The notes beneath the pieces are model-generated. The model was not told where the DNA came from. It was given only the letters and a program-made list of their open reading frames with translations, and searched no databases. Position numbers and translations under genes: made by a program. A stretch of 64,000 nucleotides of DNA from Tsukamurella sp040611135 (GTDB taxonomy: Bacteria; Actinomycetota; Actinomycetes; Mycobacteriales; Mycobacteriaceae): positions 1 through 64,000 of the forward strand of contig NZ_JBEXNL010000009.1 of NCBI RefSeq assembly GCF_040611135.1, given 5' to 3'. Of the stretch, positions 17,416-25,347 are shown one piece after another. How positions within the stretch are numbered: position 1 is the first letter of the stretch; every line of letters starts with the position of its first letter.

Positions 17416-18887
17416 CGCGTCACGTACCTTTCGAATCGCGTCTCGAGCCTCGACTGGAACACGCTGAGGATCTGGCAGACCACCCAGTAATAGCAGGCCG
17501 CGACGACGTACATGGTGAGGAAGTCGAAGGTGGGCGCCGCGGCGATCTGGGCCTGCCGGAACACCTCGGTCACGAGGATCGTGGAGGCCAGCGAGGTGTC
17601 CTTGACCAAGGAGATCAGGGTGTTCGCGAGCGGCGGTGTGGCGGTGCGCGCGGCCTGCGGCAGGATGATCCGGCGCAGCGAGGTGCCGTAGTCCATGCCG
17701 ATGGTGGTGGCCGCCTCCCACTGCCCCCGCGGGACCGCGCCGATCGCGGCGCGGATGATCTCGGCCGCGTAGCCACCCACATTGAGCGAGAACGCGATCG
17801 CCGCAGCGAAGAACGGATCGAAGACGAGCCCGATCGCCGGCAGTCCGTAGAAGATGATGACCAGCTGCACCAGCAACGGCGTCCCGCGGATCACCGAGAT
17901 GTACGCGGTCGCCAGGGCCCGCAGCACGCGGCGGGCGGACATTCGCGCGAGTGCGACGGCCAGCGCGATCACCAGGCCGATCACGAAGCTGATCGCGGTG
18001 AGCGGCAGCGTCATGGTCACCATGGCCCGCAGCAGCGGGACCAGCGTGCGCCGCACCAGGTCCCACGTGGTGGACTGCTTCGGCGCGGCGTCGTCGGCGC
18101 CGAAGTACTTCTGCGAGATCCGCTGGGCGGTACCGTCGGCGCGGATCTCGGCGAGGCCGCGGTTGATGGCGGGCATGAGCCCGGATCCCTTGCGCGCCGC
18201 GAACACCGACTCGGACGTGTCGGGGGTCTGGGCGGCGATCTTCACCGGTGCCGAGGAGTTCACCGCGAGGTAGTTGCGGATCACGCCCGTGTCGTTGACC
18301 ACCACGTCCACCCGACCCTGCGCGAGCAGCGTCGCCGCCTCCGCGAACCCGGCGACCGACTCGATCCGCGCGCCCGCCTTCTCCGCGACGCCGGACCAGC
18401 TGCTCGTGGAGCTCTGTGCGGCGAGTCTGCCGCGGATGTCGTCGAGGGACTTCACCGAGTCGTCACCCTTGCGCACCAGGATCGACCCGCTCGCGGTGCT
18501 GTAGGGGTCGGACAGGTCGTACTTGGCGGCGCGTGCCGGATTCGCGGCGACCTGGTTCGCCACCAGGTCGAGCCGGTTCGACTCCAGTGCCGCGAACATC
18601 GAATCCCACGGCGTCTCCACGAATTCGACACGCATACCGATCTTCTCGGCGACCGCGGTGATCATCTCCACGTCGTACCCGGTCAGCTTCCCGGAGTCGT
18701 CGTGGTAGCTGTACACCGGGTACACGCCCTCCGTGCCCACGCGCAGGACGCCGCCGGCGGGCGGCGCCGGGTCGGCGTGCGCGGGCAGCGGCGCCGCGAC
18801 CAGCAGCATCACGAGCAGCGCGAGGACTGCCCGCCGGAATGCGTTGCGCCGGGCGGGGGCGGCGTCGGTGACCGCTGCTGTTCGCAT
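17412..18887 (-). CDS. Fused substrate-binding protein and permease of an amino-acid ABC importer (cystine-like)
   Basis: 491 aa. Residues 1-38 are a signal anchor; residues 45-265 are a type-3 solute-binding domain (GVLRVGTEGVYPVYSYHD, LTGYDVEMITAVAEKIG, WDSMFAALESNRLDLVANQV); residues 280-490 are a HisM/GlnP-type permease with the EAA-like loop GQWEAATTIGMDYGTSLRRIILPQA. Such fusions tether the receptor to the channel. The binding-domain style is that of FliY/TcyJ cystine receptors, so cystine or another polar amino acid is the likely substrate. The promoter is shared with the divergent arsR-type gene. Confidence 0.88.
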   Translation of the reverse strand: MRTAAVTDAAPARRNAFRRAVLALLVMLLVAAPLPAHADPAPPAGGVLRVGTEGVYPVYSYHDDSGKLTGYDVEMITAVAEKIGMRVEFVETPWDSMFAALESNRLDLVANQVAANPARAAKYDLSDPYSTASGSILVRKGDDSVKSLDDIRGRLAAQSSTSSWSGVAEKAGARIESVAGFAEAATLLAQGRVDVVVNDTGVIRNYLAVNSSAPVKIAAQTPDTSESVFAARKGSGLMPAINRGLAEIRADGTAQRISQKYFGADDAAPKQSTTWDLVRRTLVPLLRAMVTMTLPLTAISFVIGLVIALAVALARMSARRVLRALATAYISVIRGTPLLVQLVIIFYGLPAIGLVFDPFFAAAIAFSLNVGGYAAEIIRAAIGAVPRGQWEAATTIGMDYGTSLRRIILPQAARTATPPLANTLISLVKDTSLASTILVTEVFRQAQIAAAPTFDFLTMYVVAACYYWVVCQILSVFQSRLETRFERYVTR

Positions 18888-18934
18888 GCGTCGTTCCTAT
18901 CACCGACGGCGCCCGCCGTCCCGGACATGTGTAT

Positions 18935-18997
18935 TCAACCCGATGGTTGACCAACGGAGCCGGACGGCGTACCGTCGTATTCAATCGATTGGTTGAA
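18935..18997. promoter_or_regulatory. Two related palindromes in the ABC/ArsR divergent promoter
   Basis: TCAACC-CGAT-GGTTGA (18935-18950) and TTCAATCGATTGGTTGAA (18980-18997) share the TTCAA...TTGA(A) frame, with centres 46 bp apart. The second ends just before the ribosome site of the ArsR gene. They fit paired ArsR operators able to affect both directions. Confidence 0.6.
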
Positions 18998-19014
18998 CAT
19001 GAAGGAGGTGCGCC

Positions 19015-19383
19015 ACGGACGACACCGACGACCTGTCCCGCGCGTTCGCCGCGCTGGCGGACCCCACGCGCCGCGACATCGTCGCCCGGCTCTCGGACGG
19101 CGACGCCACGCTCACCGAGATCGCCGAGCACTACGCCATGAGCATCCAGGCCGTCTCCAAGCACCTGTCGGTGCTCGAGAACGCCGGCCTGATCAGTAGG
19201 ACCCGACGGGCGCAGGCCCGGCCCGCCCACCTGGAGGCGGAGGTCTTCGACCTCATGAACGGGTGGATCGAGCGGTACCGCCGCCGCGCCGAGCAGCGCT
19301 ACCGGCGCCTCGACGCGGTGCTCGCCGAGATGAACGACGAAGAGAACCCCACCGACAGCACCGAACAAGGAGCAGCATCATGA
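19015..19383 (+). CDS. ArsR-family regulator with an apparent ACG start codon
   Basis: Winged-helix regulator: LSRAFAALADPTRRDIVARL, then recognition helix MSIQAVSKHLSVLENAGLI, then a basic wing. The frame has a TGA at 19000 and no ATG/GTG/TTG before the domain. A strong AAGGAGG site at 19002-19008 is followed, six bases on, by ACG at 19015, which would give (M)DDTDDLSRAF and 122 residues. Either ACG is used, or the start was mutated from ATG. An internal ATG at 19138 would lose half the DNA-binding domain. It pairs with the SRPBCC gene through an ATGA overlap, as is common for this subfamily. Confidence 0.75.
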   Translation, partial: TDDTDDLSRAFAALADPTRRDIVARLSDGDATLTEIAEHYAMSIQAVSKHLSVLENAGLISRTRRAQARPAHLEAEVFDLMNGWIERYRRRAEQRYRRLDAVLAEMNDEENPTDSTEQGAAS

Positions 19384-19865
19384 CCATCGTCAACGCCGAG
19401 GCCGGCATCGAGGCCTCCACCACCCTCCCCACCGTCACCATCACGCGCGACTTCCGCGCCACTCCCGCACAGCTCTTCCGCGCCCACACCGACCCCGAGA
19501 TCTACACCCGATGGGTGGGGCCGTCCGACATCGACACCGAGATCGTGCACTGGGACGCGCGCACCGGCGGCAGCTGGGCCTATGTCAGCACGCGCGGCGA
19601 CGAGCGGTACGCCTTCCACGGCAGCTTCCACGACGTCCGGGAGGACCGGATCGTGCAGACCTTCACCTACGACGACATGCCCGACGGGGTCTCGCTCGAG
19701 ACCATGACCTTCGAGGATCTCGGCGACGGCCGCACCCGCCTGCGCGTCGTCTCCCTGCTGGACAGCTTCGCCAGTCGCGACGGCATGCTGGCCAGCGGCA
19801 TGGAGGTCGGCATCGTCGACGGATACGCGAAGCTCGACGACCTCCTCGACGCCGGCGAGGTCTGA
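19380..19865 (+). CDS. SRPBCC/AHSA1-family protein
   Basis: 161 aa, ATG at 19380 overlapping the ArsR stop. Typical features are TITRDFRATPAQLFRAHTDP, the WVGP motif, TGGSWAYVSTRG and a C-terminal long helix ending in YAKLDDLLDAGEV, the START-like helix-grip fold of the AHSA1 group. Such proteins bind hydrophobic ligands; when paired with an ArsR regulator their substrate is generally unknown. Expression depends on the upstream regulator gene and its operators. Confidence 0.88.
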   Translation: MTIVNAEAGIEASTTLPTVTITRDFRATPAQLFRAHTDPEIYTRWVGPSDIDTEIVHWDARTGGSWAYVSTRGDERYAFHGSFHDVREDRIVQTFTYDDMPDGVSLETMTFEDLGDGRTRLRVVSLLDSFASRDGMLASGMEVGIVDGYAKLDDLLDAGEV

Positions 19866-19899
19866 CCCGGGCGCGGCGCGGGGCCGGTACGTTGTCGGC

Positions 19900-21531
19900 A
19901 TGAGGTTGCCGCGGCTCCGCGCCGACTACGGGTCGGTCCTGCTGGGCTCCACCGACGACAGCCCGCGGACCACCCGGGTGCGGATCCAACTGGTGCTCAC
20001 CACCGGCGTACTGATCGCGAACGCCATCGGCGTGGGTCTCTCGATCGCCCTGGCCACCGTCGGCATCCCCAAACCCGCGATGCGCTGGGACGCCTGGTGG
20101 ATGCCCTTCCTCGTGATGCCGATCTACATCGGCATCGCGTTCCTGCTCGGCGTCGTGCTCGGCACGGTCCGGCTGGTGCGTTCCCTCCGCTGGTCGATCC
20201 GGGGGGACGCGCCCACGGCGCGGGAGGCACGCGCGGCGATGACCGCGCCGTGGCGGCTCACCGTGATCCAGGCCCTGCTGTGGGCGGGCGGGACGATCGT
20301 GGTCACGGTGGGCTACGGCATCGTCGACCCCGAACTGATACCGAAGGTCGCCCTCGTCACCGGGCTGAGCGGCGTCGTGGTCTGCGCCATCTCGTACCTG
20401 ATCACCGAGTTCGCACTGCGGCCCGCTGCCGCGCGGGCCCTCGAGGCCGGCTACCCCATCGCGCGCCGCAGCCGCCTCAAGGGACGGGCGCTCACCGCGT
20501 GGGCGGTGGGCTCGGGCGTGCCGATCGTCGGGATCCTCCTCGTCGTCGTCTTCGCCGCCGTCGGCGGCAAGTCGTCCCCGATGGACATCTGCATCGCCGT
20601 CAGCGCGATCGCCGCGATCGCGCTGCTCACCGGCCCGCTGCTCACCCTGCTCAACGCCGACACGATCGTCGGGCCGCTGCGCGTGCTCCGCGCCGCCCTG
20701 CGCCGCGTCCGCGACGGCGAGCACGACGTCTCGATCACGGTGTTCGACGGTTCCGACATGGGCGAGCTGCAGGCCCGGTTCAACGAGATGACCGCCGGGC
20801 TGGCCGAGCGCGAGCGGCTGCGCGACCTGTTCGGCCGGCACGTCGGCCGCGAGGTCGCGGAGCAGGCCCTCGGCTGGGGCGTGCAGCTGGGCGGCTCCGA
20901 ACAGGTGGTGGGCGTGTTGTTCGTCGACGTGGTCGGCTCGACGACGCTGGCCCGGGAACGGCCGGCGACCGAGGTCGTCGCACTGCTCAACCGGTTCTTC
21001 GAGGTGATCGTCACCGCCGTCGAGGAGAACGACGGGCTGGTCAACAAGTTCGAGGGCGACGCGGTGCTCGCGGTGTTCGGCGCCCCGCTCCCCCACCCGG
21101 ACCCCGCGGGCGGGGCGCTGCGCGCGTCCCGGCTGATCGCCGACCGCCTCCCCTCCGCGGTCCCGGGCCTCGCGGCCGGCATCGGCGTCTCCTACGGCGT
21201 CGTCGTCGCGGGCAACGTCGGCGCGATCGAGCGGTACGAGTTCACCGTCATCGGCGACCCGGTCAACGAGTCGGCCCGCCTGTCCGAGGTGGCCAAGCGC
21301 GACACCTCGCTCCCGGTCGCCTCCGAGCCCGCGGTCATGGGCGCCCGCGAGGCGGAGTCGCGGCACTGGCGCTTCACCGACGAACAGGATCTGCGGGGCC
21401 GCAACGAGATCACCCGGCTCTACGCGCCGGGCCACTCCGGTGGCGACAGGACCAGCACGTCGTCGACGAAGGTCGTCCCGCCCACGGTGAACGTGCGCGT
21501 GCCCGCCACCACGAACCCCGACTTGGCGTAG
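19900..21531 (+). CDS. Membrane-bound adenylate/guanylate cyclase (class III) with HAMP domain
   Basis: 543 aa. About six transmembrane helices (residues 30-225) lead to a HAMP segment (GPLRVLRAALRRVRDGEHDV) and a class III catalytic domain: metal Asp in LFVDVVGSTTLA, NKFEGDAVLAVFGAP and the transition-state region VIGDPVNESARL. Architecture matches mycobacterial cyclases of the Rv1318c-Rv1320c/Rv3645 kind. Product is probably cAMP. The last ~37 codons lie antisense to the convergent GNAT gene. Confidence 0.88.
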   Translation: MRLPRLRADYGSVLLGSTDDSPRTTRVRIQLVLTTGVLIANAIGVGLSIALATVGIPKPAMRWDAWWMPFLVMPIYIGIAFLLGVVLGTVRLVRSLRWSIRGDAPTAREARAAMTAPWRLTVIQALLWAGGTIVVTVGYGIVDPELIPKVALVTGLSGVVVCAISYLITEFALRPAAARALEAGYPIARRSRLKGRALTAWAVGSGVPIVGILLVVVFAAVGGKSSPMDICIAVSAIAAIALLTGPLLTLLNADTIVGPLRVLRAALRRVRDGEHDVSITVFDGSDMGELQARFNEMTAGLAERERLRDLFGRHVGREVAEQALGWGVQLGGSEQVVGVLFVDVVGSTTLARERPATEVVALLNRFFEVIVTAVEENDGLVNKFEGDAVLAVFGAPLPHPDPAGGALRASRLIADRLPSAVPGLAAGIGVSYGVVVAGNVGAIERYEFTVIGDPVNESARLSEVAKRDTSLPVASEPAVMGAREAESRHWRFTDEQDLRGRNEITRLYAPGHSGGDRTSTSSTKVVPPTVNVRVPATTNPDLA

Positions 21532-21956
21532 AACCGCTTCGCCCGCGCGTTCTCGGCGTTGACGCCGAGCCACACCGGCAGTCCCTCCGCGCCCGTGCGG
21601 ACGGCGTCGAGCAGGGCGCGGGCCACGCCGCCGCCGTGGTGCTCCGGGTCGACGTACAGCTTGGACAGGTAGGCCGACGGTGCGCCGCGCAGCGCCTCCG
21701 GTCCCTCGGCGTGCGCGCCGTGCAGCACCAGGGCGTACCCGACGGGGCCGCCGGCACCGTCGACCACGAGGACCCGGTGCGCGGGATCCGCCAGGTGCCG
21801 GTCGAACTCGGCCTCACTCAGGTGCGTCGCGATGAAGTCGGCGACGTGCTCGCGCGCCAGCGACGGAGGGCACGCCAGCGGGAAGGTGCGGGCGGCGAGC
21901 GCGGCCACGGAACCCGCGTCCTCGGTCCGCGCGCGCCGGACGGGTGACGACATCAT
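21420..21956 (-). CDS. GNAT-family N-acetyltransferase
   Basis: GNAT fold with acetyl-CoA loop in LSKLYVDPEHHGGGVARALLDAV and the closing NAENARAKRFYAKSGFVVAGTRTF motif. ATG at 21956 is taken as start; an in-frame GTG at 21974 is possible and neither has a clear ribosome site. Its 3' end overlaps the convergent cyclase gene by 112 bases; both reading frames appear functional there, since FVVAGTRTFTVGGTTFVDDV is a standard GNAT C-terminus. Substrate unknown. Confidence 0.85.
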   Translation of the reverse strand: MMSSPVRRARTEDAGSVAALAARTFPLACPPSLAREHVADFIATHLSEAEFDRHLADPAHRVLVVDGAGGPVGYALVLHGAHAEGPEALRGAPSAYLSKLYVDPEHHGGGVARALLDAVRTGAEGLPVWLGVNAENARAKRFYAKSGFVVAGTRTFTVGGTTFVDDVLVLSPPEWPGA

Positions 21957-22046
21957 GCGATCCACGGTAGTCACCTGCGGGCGGACGGGCGCCGAGCCGG
22001 ATATTGTGTATTAAGTTCAGGAGTTCGACAGCAGAGGAGCGACGCC

Positions 22047-22739
22047 GTGGCGAAGACGGACGACCTGCCCGCACGCGGGCGCACCAAGCGGCGCCAGCTG
22101 CCGGAGGAGGTCGCGGGCTACGTCCGCGAGCAGATCATGTCCGGCAGGATGCGCCCGGGCGAGTTCCTGCGGATGGAGCCGATCGCGGAGGCGATCGGGG
22201 TTTCGATCACGCCGGTCCGCGAGGGCCTGCTGACGCTGCGCAGCGAGGGCTTCGTCACCCTGGTTCCGCGGCGCGGGTTCCAGGTGGCCGAGTTCACGCG
22301 CCAGGACGTGCGCGACCTCTTCTGGGCGCAGGGGCAACTGGCCGGCGAGCTCGCGGCGCGCGCGGCGAAGGCCGCGACGCCGGAGCTGCTCGAGCGCCTC
22401 GCGCACATCAACGAGCGGACGATGGCGGCCGCCGCGGCCGGCGACACCCAGGCCGTGGGCGACCTGGGCCACAGCTTCCACCGCGAGATCAACCTGGCCG
22501 CCGATTCGGACCGGCTGGCGCGCCTGCTGGCGGGCGTGGTCAAGCACCTGCCCAACCAGTTCTACGCGTCGCTGGAGGCGCACGTCGAGGCGACCCGGCT
22601 GCAGCACATCGAGATTCTCGACGCACTGACCGCCCGGGACTCGCGCAAGGTCCGCAAGCTCATGGAGGCGCACCTCGTGGACAGCGCGGATCACGTGATC
22701 GCGCTGTTGGAACAGGCCGGGCTCTGGGTCGAGTCCTGA
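22047..22739 (+). CDS. GntR-family regulator, FadR subfamily (FCD domain)
   Basis: 230 aa from GTG at 22047 with AGAGGAGC upstream. Residues 15-80 are the winged helix (MSGRMRPGEFLRMEPIAEAI, then SITPVREGLLTLRSEGFV). Residues 90-220 are an all-helical FCD domain with the metal/ligand His positions in FHREINLAAD and HIEILDAL. FCD regulators usually respond to carboxylic acids and repress catabolic operons. Its place at the left end of the catabolic region makes it the best candidate to bind the AT-rich palindromes at 23731, 31591 and 56577; that link is inference. Confidence 0.85.
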   Translation: MAKTDDLPARGRTKRRQLPEEVAGYVREQIMSGRMRPGEFLRMEPIAEAIGVSITPVREGLLTLRSEGFVTLVPRRGFQVAEFTRQDVRDLFWAQGQLAGELAARAAKAATPELLERLAHINERTMAAAAAGDTQAVGDLGHSFHREINLAADSDRLARLLAGVVKHLPNQFYASLEAHVEATRLQHIEILDALTARDSRKVRKLMEAHLVDSADHVIALLEQAGLWVES

Positions 22740-22782
22740 AGGACTCGGCTCGCCGGAGCCCGGCCCGGGATCTGTCGCCCGC

Positions 22783-23682
22783 TCAGGCGTTCGCGGCCAC
22801 CGAGTCCGCGAGCGCGATGATGCCCTCGGCGGTCTTCACGTGCGCGATGTCGATGTGCTGGCCCTCGAAGGTGGCCGCCGAGCTGCCCGCGGCCTCCGCC
22901 TCGTGGTACGCGGCGAGCAGGCGACGGTAGTAGGCCACGGTCTTCTCGTCGGGCGTGAAGACCTCGTGCGCGACCGCCACGTGCGACGGGTGGATCACGA
23001 CGAGGCCGCGGTACCCGAGGCGGCGGTTGTCGAGGCAGAAGGTGCGCAGCCCGTCAAGGTTCTTGATGTCCTGCCACACGCCGACCACGGGGTGACTGAG
23101 CCCGTTGGACGCCGCGGCCAGCACCAGGCGGCTGCGGAGGTAGAGGGTTTCGAGGCCCTCGGGGGTGAACTCGATGCCGAGGGAGCGACCGGCGTCGGCG
23201 TCCGGGCCGGTGGCGCCGAGCAGCGAAGCCACGCGCGGGCTCGCCGCGGCGATCTCCTCGCACCGCGCCATCGAGGTGGGCGTCTCGTACGAGACGAGCA
23301 GCTGGATCTTGCCGATCTCGAGGCCGTCGCGACGCTCGATGTGCGTGATGACCGCGTCGAGAGCGGCGATGTCGGCCGCGTCGTAGACCTTGGCCAGGAA
23401 CAGGCCGGTCAGGCCCGGCCGGATGACGGCCTCGAGGTCGCCGTTGAGCAGCCCGGTCTCGTCCGGATTGCACCGTACCCACAGGTCGGGGCGGATGCCC
23501 TCGGCCGTGAGCCGGTCGATCGTGCCCGCGACCGTGGCCCGCGCCTCGACCTTCTCGGCGGGCGGCACCGAGTCCTCGAGGTCGAGGATGATCGCGTCGG
23601 CACCGGAGGCGATGCCCTTGTCCGCCCAGGCCGACTTGTGGCCGGGAACGAAGAGCATGGAACGGTACGGCTTCATGGACAT
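22783..23682 (-). CDS. HpcH/HpaI (CitE-like) aldolase/lyase
   Basis: 299 aa with the CitE signature YRSMLFVPGHK at the start, ILDLEDSVPPAEK (metal-binding Glu/Asp) and the Arg-containing WVRCNPDETG. The family includes citrate lyase beta subunit, malyl-CoA, citramalyl-CoA and methylmalyl-CoA lyases/thioesterases. With CaiB CoA-transferases 6-8 kb away, cleavage of a hydroxy-dicarboxylyl-CoA such as citramalyl-CoA is plausible. It is preceded by the MBL gene on the same strand, 54 bases upstream, and by an AT-rich operator. Confidence 0.85.
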   Translation of the reverse strand: MSMKPYRSMLFVPGHKSAWADKGIASGADAIILDLEDSVPPAEKVEARATVAGTIDRLTAEGIRPDLWVRCNPDETGLLNGDLEAVIRPGLTGLFLAKVYDAADIAALDAVITHIERRDGLEIGKIQLLVSYETPTSMARCEEIAAASPRVASLLGATGPDADAGRSLGIEFTPEGLETLYLRSRLVLAAASNGLSHPVVGVWQDIKNLDGLRTFCLDNRRLGYRGLVVIHPSHVAVAHEVFTPDEKTVAYYRRLLAAYHEAEAAGSSAATFEGQHIDIAHVKTAEGIIALADSVAANA

Positions 23683-23730
23683 ATGACTGCTCCCTCGATG
23701 ATCTGCGTGTGACCTCAGACACTAGCAGTA

Positions 23731-23743
23731 AATATATTATATT
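23731..23743. promoter_or_regulatory. AT-rich palindrome upstream of the CitE-like gene
   Basis: AATATA-T-TATATT has perfect 6-bp arms around one base. On the minus strand it reads AATATAATATATT, sharing AATATAATATA with the elements at 31591 and 56577. It overlaps the TAA stop of the MBL gene, 49 bases before the lyase start. Confidence 0.6.
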
Positions 23744-24783
23744 CGCAAGGGTTGGGCCGGAAGGTACCGTCGGGCACCCTCAGGGGCGACGATGACCGCA
23801 CCCCGCTCCCGCAGGACCTCCAGGTGCGAGCGGATCTCACCCGTCGCGATCATCCGATGCTCGACCGCCAGCTCGTCCAGCGCGTGCCGGCGGCGGGTCC
23901 ACCGCATCGACGCGGCGATCGCGTACGCGGTGTCGAGACCGTCCGCGACGAGGCCGAGGACCTCGGCGAGCCGGTCCTCGTGGTGCGCGATCTGCTCGCG
24001 GACCCGCTCGTGGGTACCGGGGAGCACGGACCCGTGGGCGGGCAACAGCAGGCCGTCGGCCAGCGCCAAGGTGGCATCGAGCGGGGCCAGGAAGGAGCTG
24101 AGGGGCGAGGGCTCGGGCGACCACTCGAAGCCGATCGACGGCGTGATCCGCGGCAGCACGTGATCGCCCGTGATCAGCGCACCGGAGGAGGTGTGCCGCA
24201 GGATGACGTGCCCGCGGGTATGCCCCGGCGTGGCGATGACCTCGAACGCACCCTCGGCGAGAGGGATCGCCTCGCCGTCGTCGAGCCAGCCGTCGGGCGC
24301 GTGGTACCCCATCGCCGTCTCCAGGTCCGGCACGCCCATCGAGGCGATCGCATCGGCGAGATCGGCGGCGCCCTCCTCGCGCAGCTGCGCGACCTGGGTC
24401 GGGTAGCGGACGGGCGCATCCACCGAGTAGCCGAGCACGCTGTGCCGCTCCTCGCGCCCGATCAGCTGGCGGCTGCCGATCGTCTCGCGCCAGCGGTTCG
24501 CCTGCGAGTAGTGATCCCAGTGATGATGGGTGCACACCGTGGTGCGGACGTCCGCGAGCGAGTATCCGAGCACCCGCAGCACGCGGATCACCTCGGCCTC
24601 GCTCTCCTCGGTCGCCCAGCCGGGATCGACGTACACCAGCCCATCGGGGCCCTCCGCGAGATAGGAGTTGACGGCTGCGAGACCTGCGATGGGCAGCGGC
24701 AGCGGGATCCGGTAGAGCCCCTGGGCCACCTCGTGCGGTCCCGCCGCGGTCCAGTCCTGCTCGTTCGCAACCATCGCCACCAC
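23737..24783 (-). CDS. MBL-fold metallohydrolase
   Basis: 348 aa. The zinc motif is THHHWDHYSQ (HxHxDH), with further ligands in TPGHTRGHVIL and LITGDHVLP, and PAHGSVLPGTHERV, the pattern of glyoxalase II/lactamase-B-like hydrolases with a C-terminal winged-helix-like tail (LDELAVEHRMIATGEIRSHL). Possibly a thioesterase or lactonase. GTG at 24783 or ATG at 24774 can start it. Same strand as the CitE-like gene, so the two may be co-expressed and act on a shared CoA ester. Confidence 0.82.
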   Translation of the reverse strand: MVAMVANEQDWTAAGPHEVAQGLYRIPLPLPIAGLAAVNSYLAEGPDGLVYVDPGWATEESEAEVIRVLRVLGYSLADVRTTVCTHHHWDHYSQANRWRETIGSRQLIGREERHSVLGYSVDAPVRYPTQVAQLREEGAADLADAIASMGVPDLETAMGYHAPDGWLDDGEAIPLAEGAFEVIATPGHTRGHVILRHTSSGALITGDHVLPRITPSIGFEWSPEPSPLSSFLAPLDATLALADGLLLPAHGSVLPGTHERVREQIAHHEDRLAEVLGLVADGLDTAYAIAASMRWTRRRHALDELAVEHRMIATGEIRSHLEVLRERGAVIVAPEGARRYLPAQPLRI

Positions 24784-24902
24784 ATCCCGATATCAAGTAG
24801 GTCTTCTAAGCTCTATCAGATGCGGCCACCCGCGCGAAGTTCGCCGACGAATCGCTCTCCGGTCGGTCGTAGAGTGGATGGAAGAGCTCGAGAGGAGGCG
24901 TG

Positions 24903-25346
24903 GTGAATACAGACTCAAGGGCGGCCCCGGCCGGGGATCCGATTCCCCCGGGCTATGTCACGTACGCCGACCTCGCCACAACGCTCCGGGCCGACGCCGA
25001 TCTCCGGGAGGACCCTTCGCTCGCTGTTCGGGTGCTGCGAGAGTCGGTGCTTCAGGCCGAAGCCCTCACCGACGCGAACTCACTCGACGCCTTTCACGCC
25101 GAACCGCCACTGACCGGCCACCCCGGCTGGGACGCGCTCTTCGCAGGCGTCGCGGTGTTCACCGGTTCCGGACGCGTCTCACCGGGCGTTCTGGACTGGT
25201 GCTCGCAGCCGGGCCGCATCAGTACCGACCTGTTCGACCCGCTGCGCATCCCTGCGCGGTACCGGCTGCTGGAGATGCTGCGCACCCCGGTCGCCCTCCG
25301 CGAACGCAACGTGATCCTCGCTGCCGGCAACCTCGAAGGAGTGTGA
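24903..25346 (+). CDS. Hypothetical protein paired with a nucleotidyltransferase-like gene
   Basis: About 147 aa. AGGAGG at 24893-24898 favours the second of two adjacent GTG codons (24903). The protein is helical and acidic in the first half (YVTYADLATTLRADADL), with LDWCSQPGRISTDLFDPLRI and a basic C-terminal part. No family recognised. It ends one base before the next gene's start, so they form a two-gene unit; the arrangement resembles a toxin-antitoxin or AbiE-like pair in which this would be the partner or antitoxin. Confidence 0.6.
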   Translation: MNTDSRAAPAGDPIPPGYVTYADLATTLRADADLREDPSLAVRVLRESVLQAEALTDANSLDAFHAEPPLTGHPGWDALFAGVAVFTGSGRVSPGVLDWCSQPGRISTDLFDPLRIPARYRLLEMLRTPVALRERNVILAAGNLEGV

Positions 25347-25347
25347 C

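Noticed and set aside
21995..22020. AT-rich stretch before the FCD-GntR gene as an autoregulatory copy of AAATATAATATA
   Set aside because: ATATTGTGTATTAAG is AT-rich but matches the shared element too poorly to list as a site.
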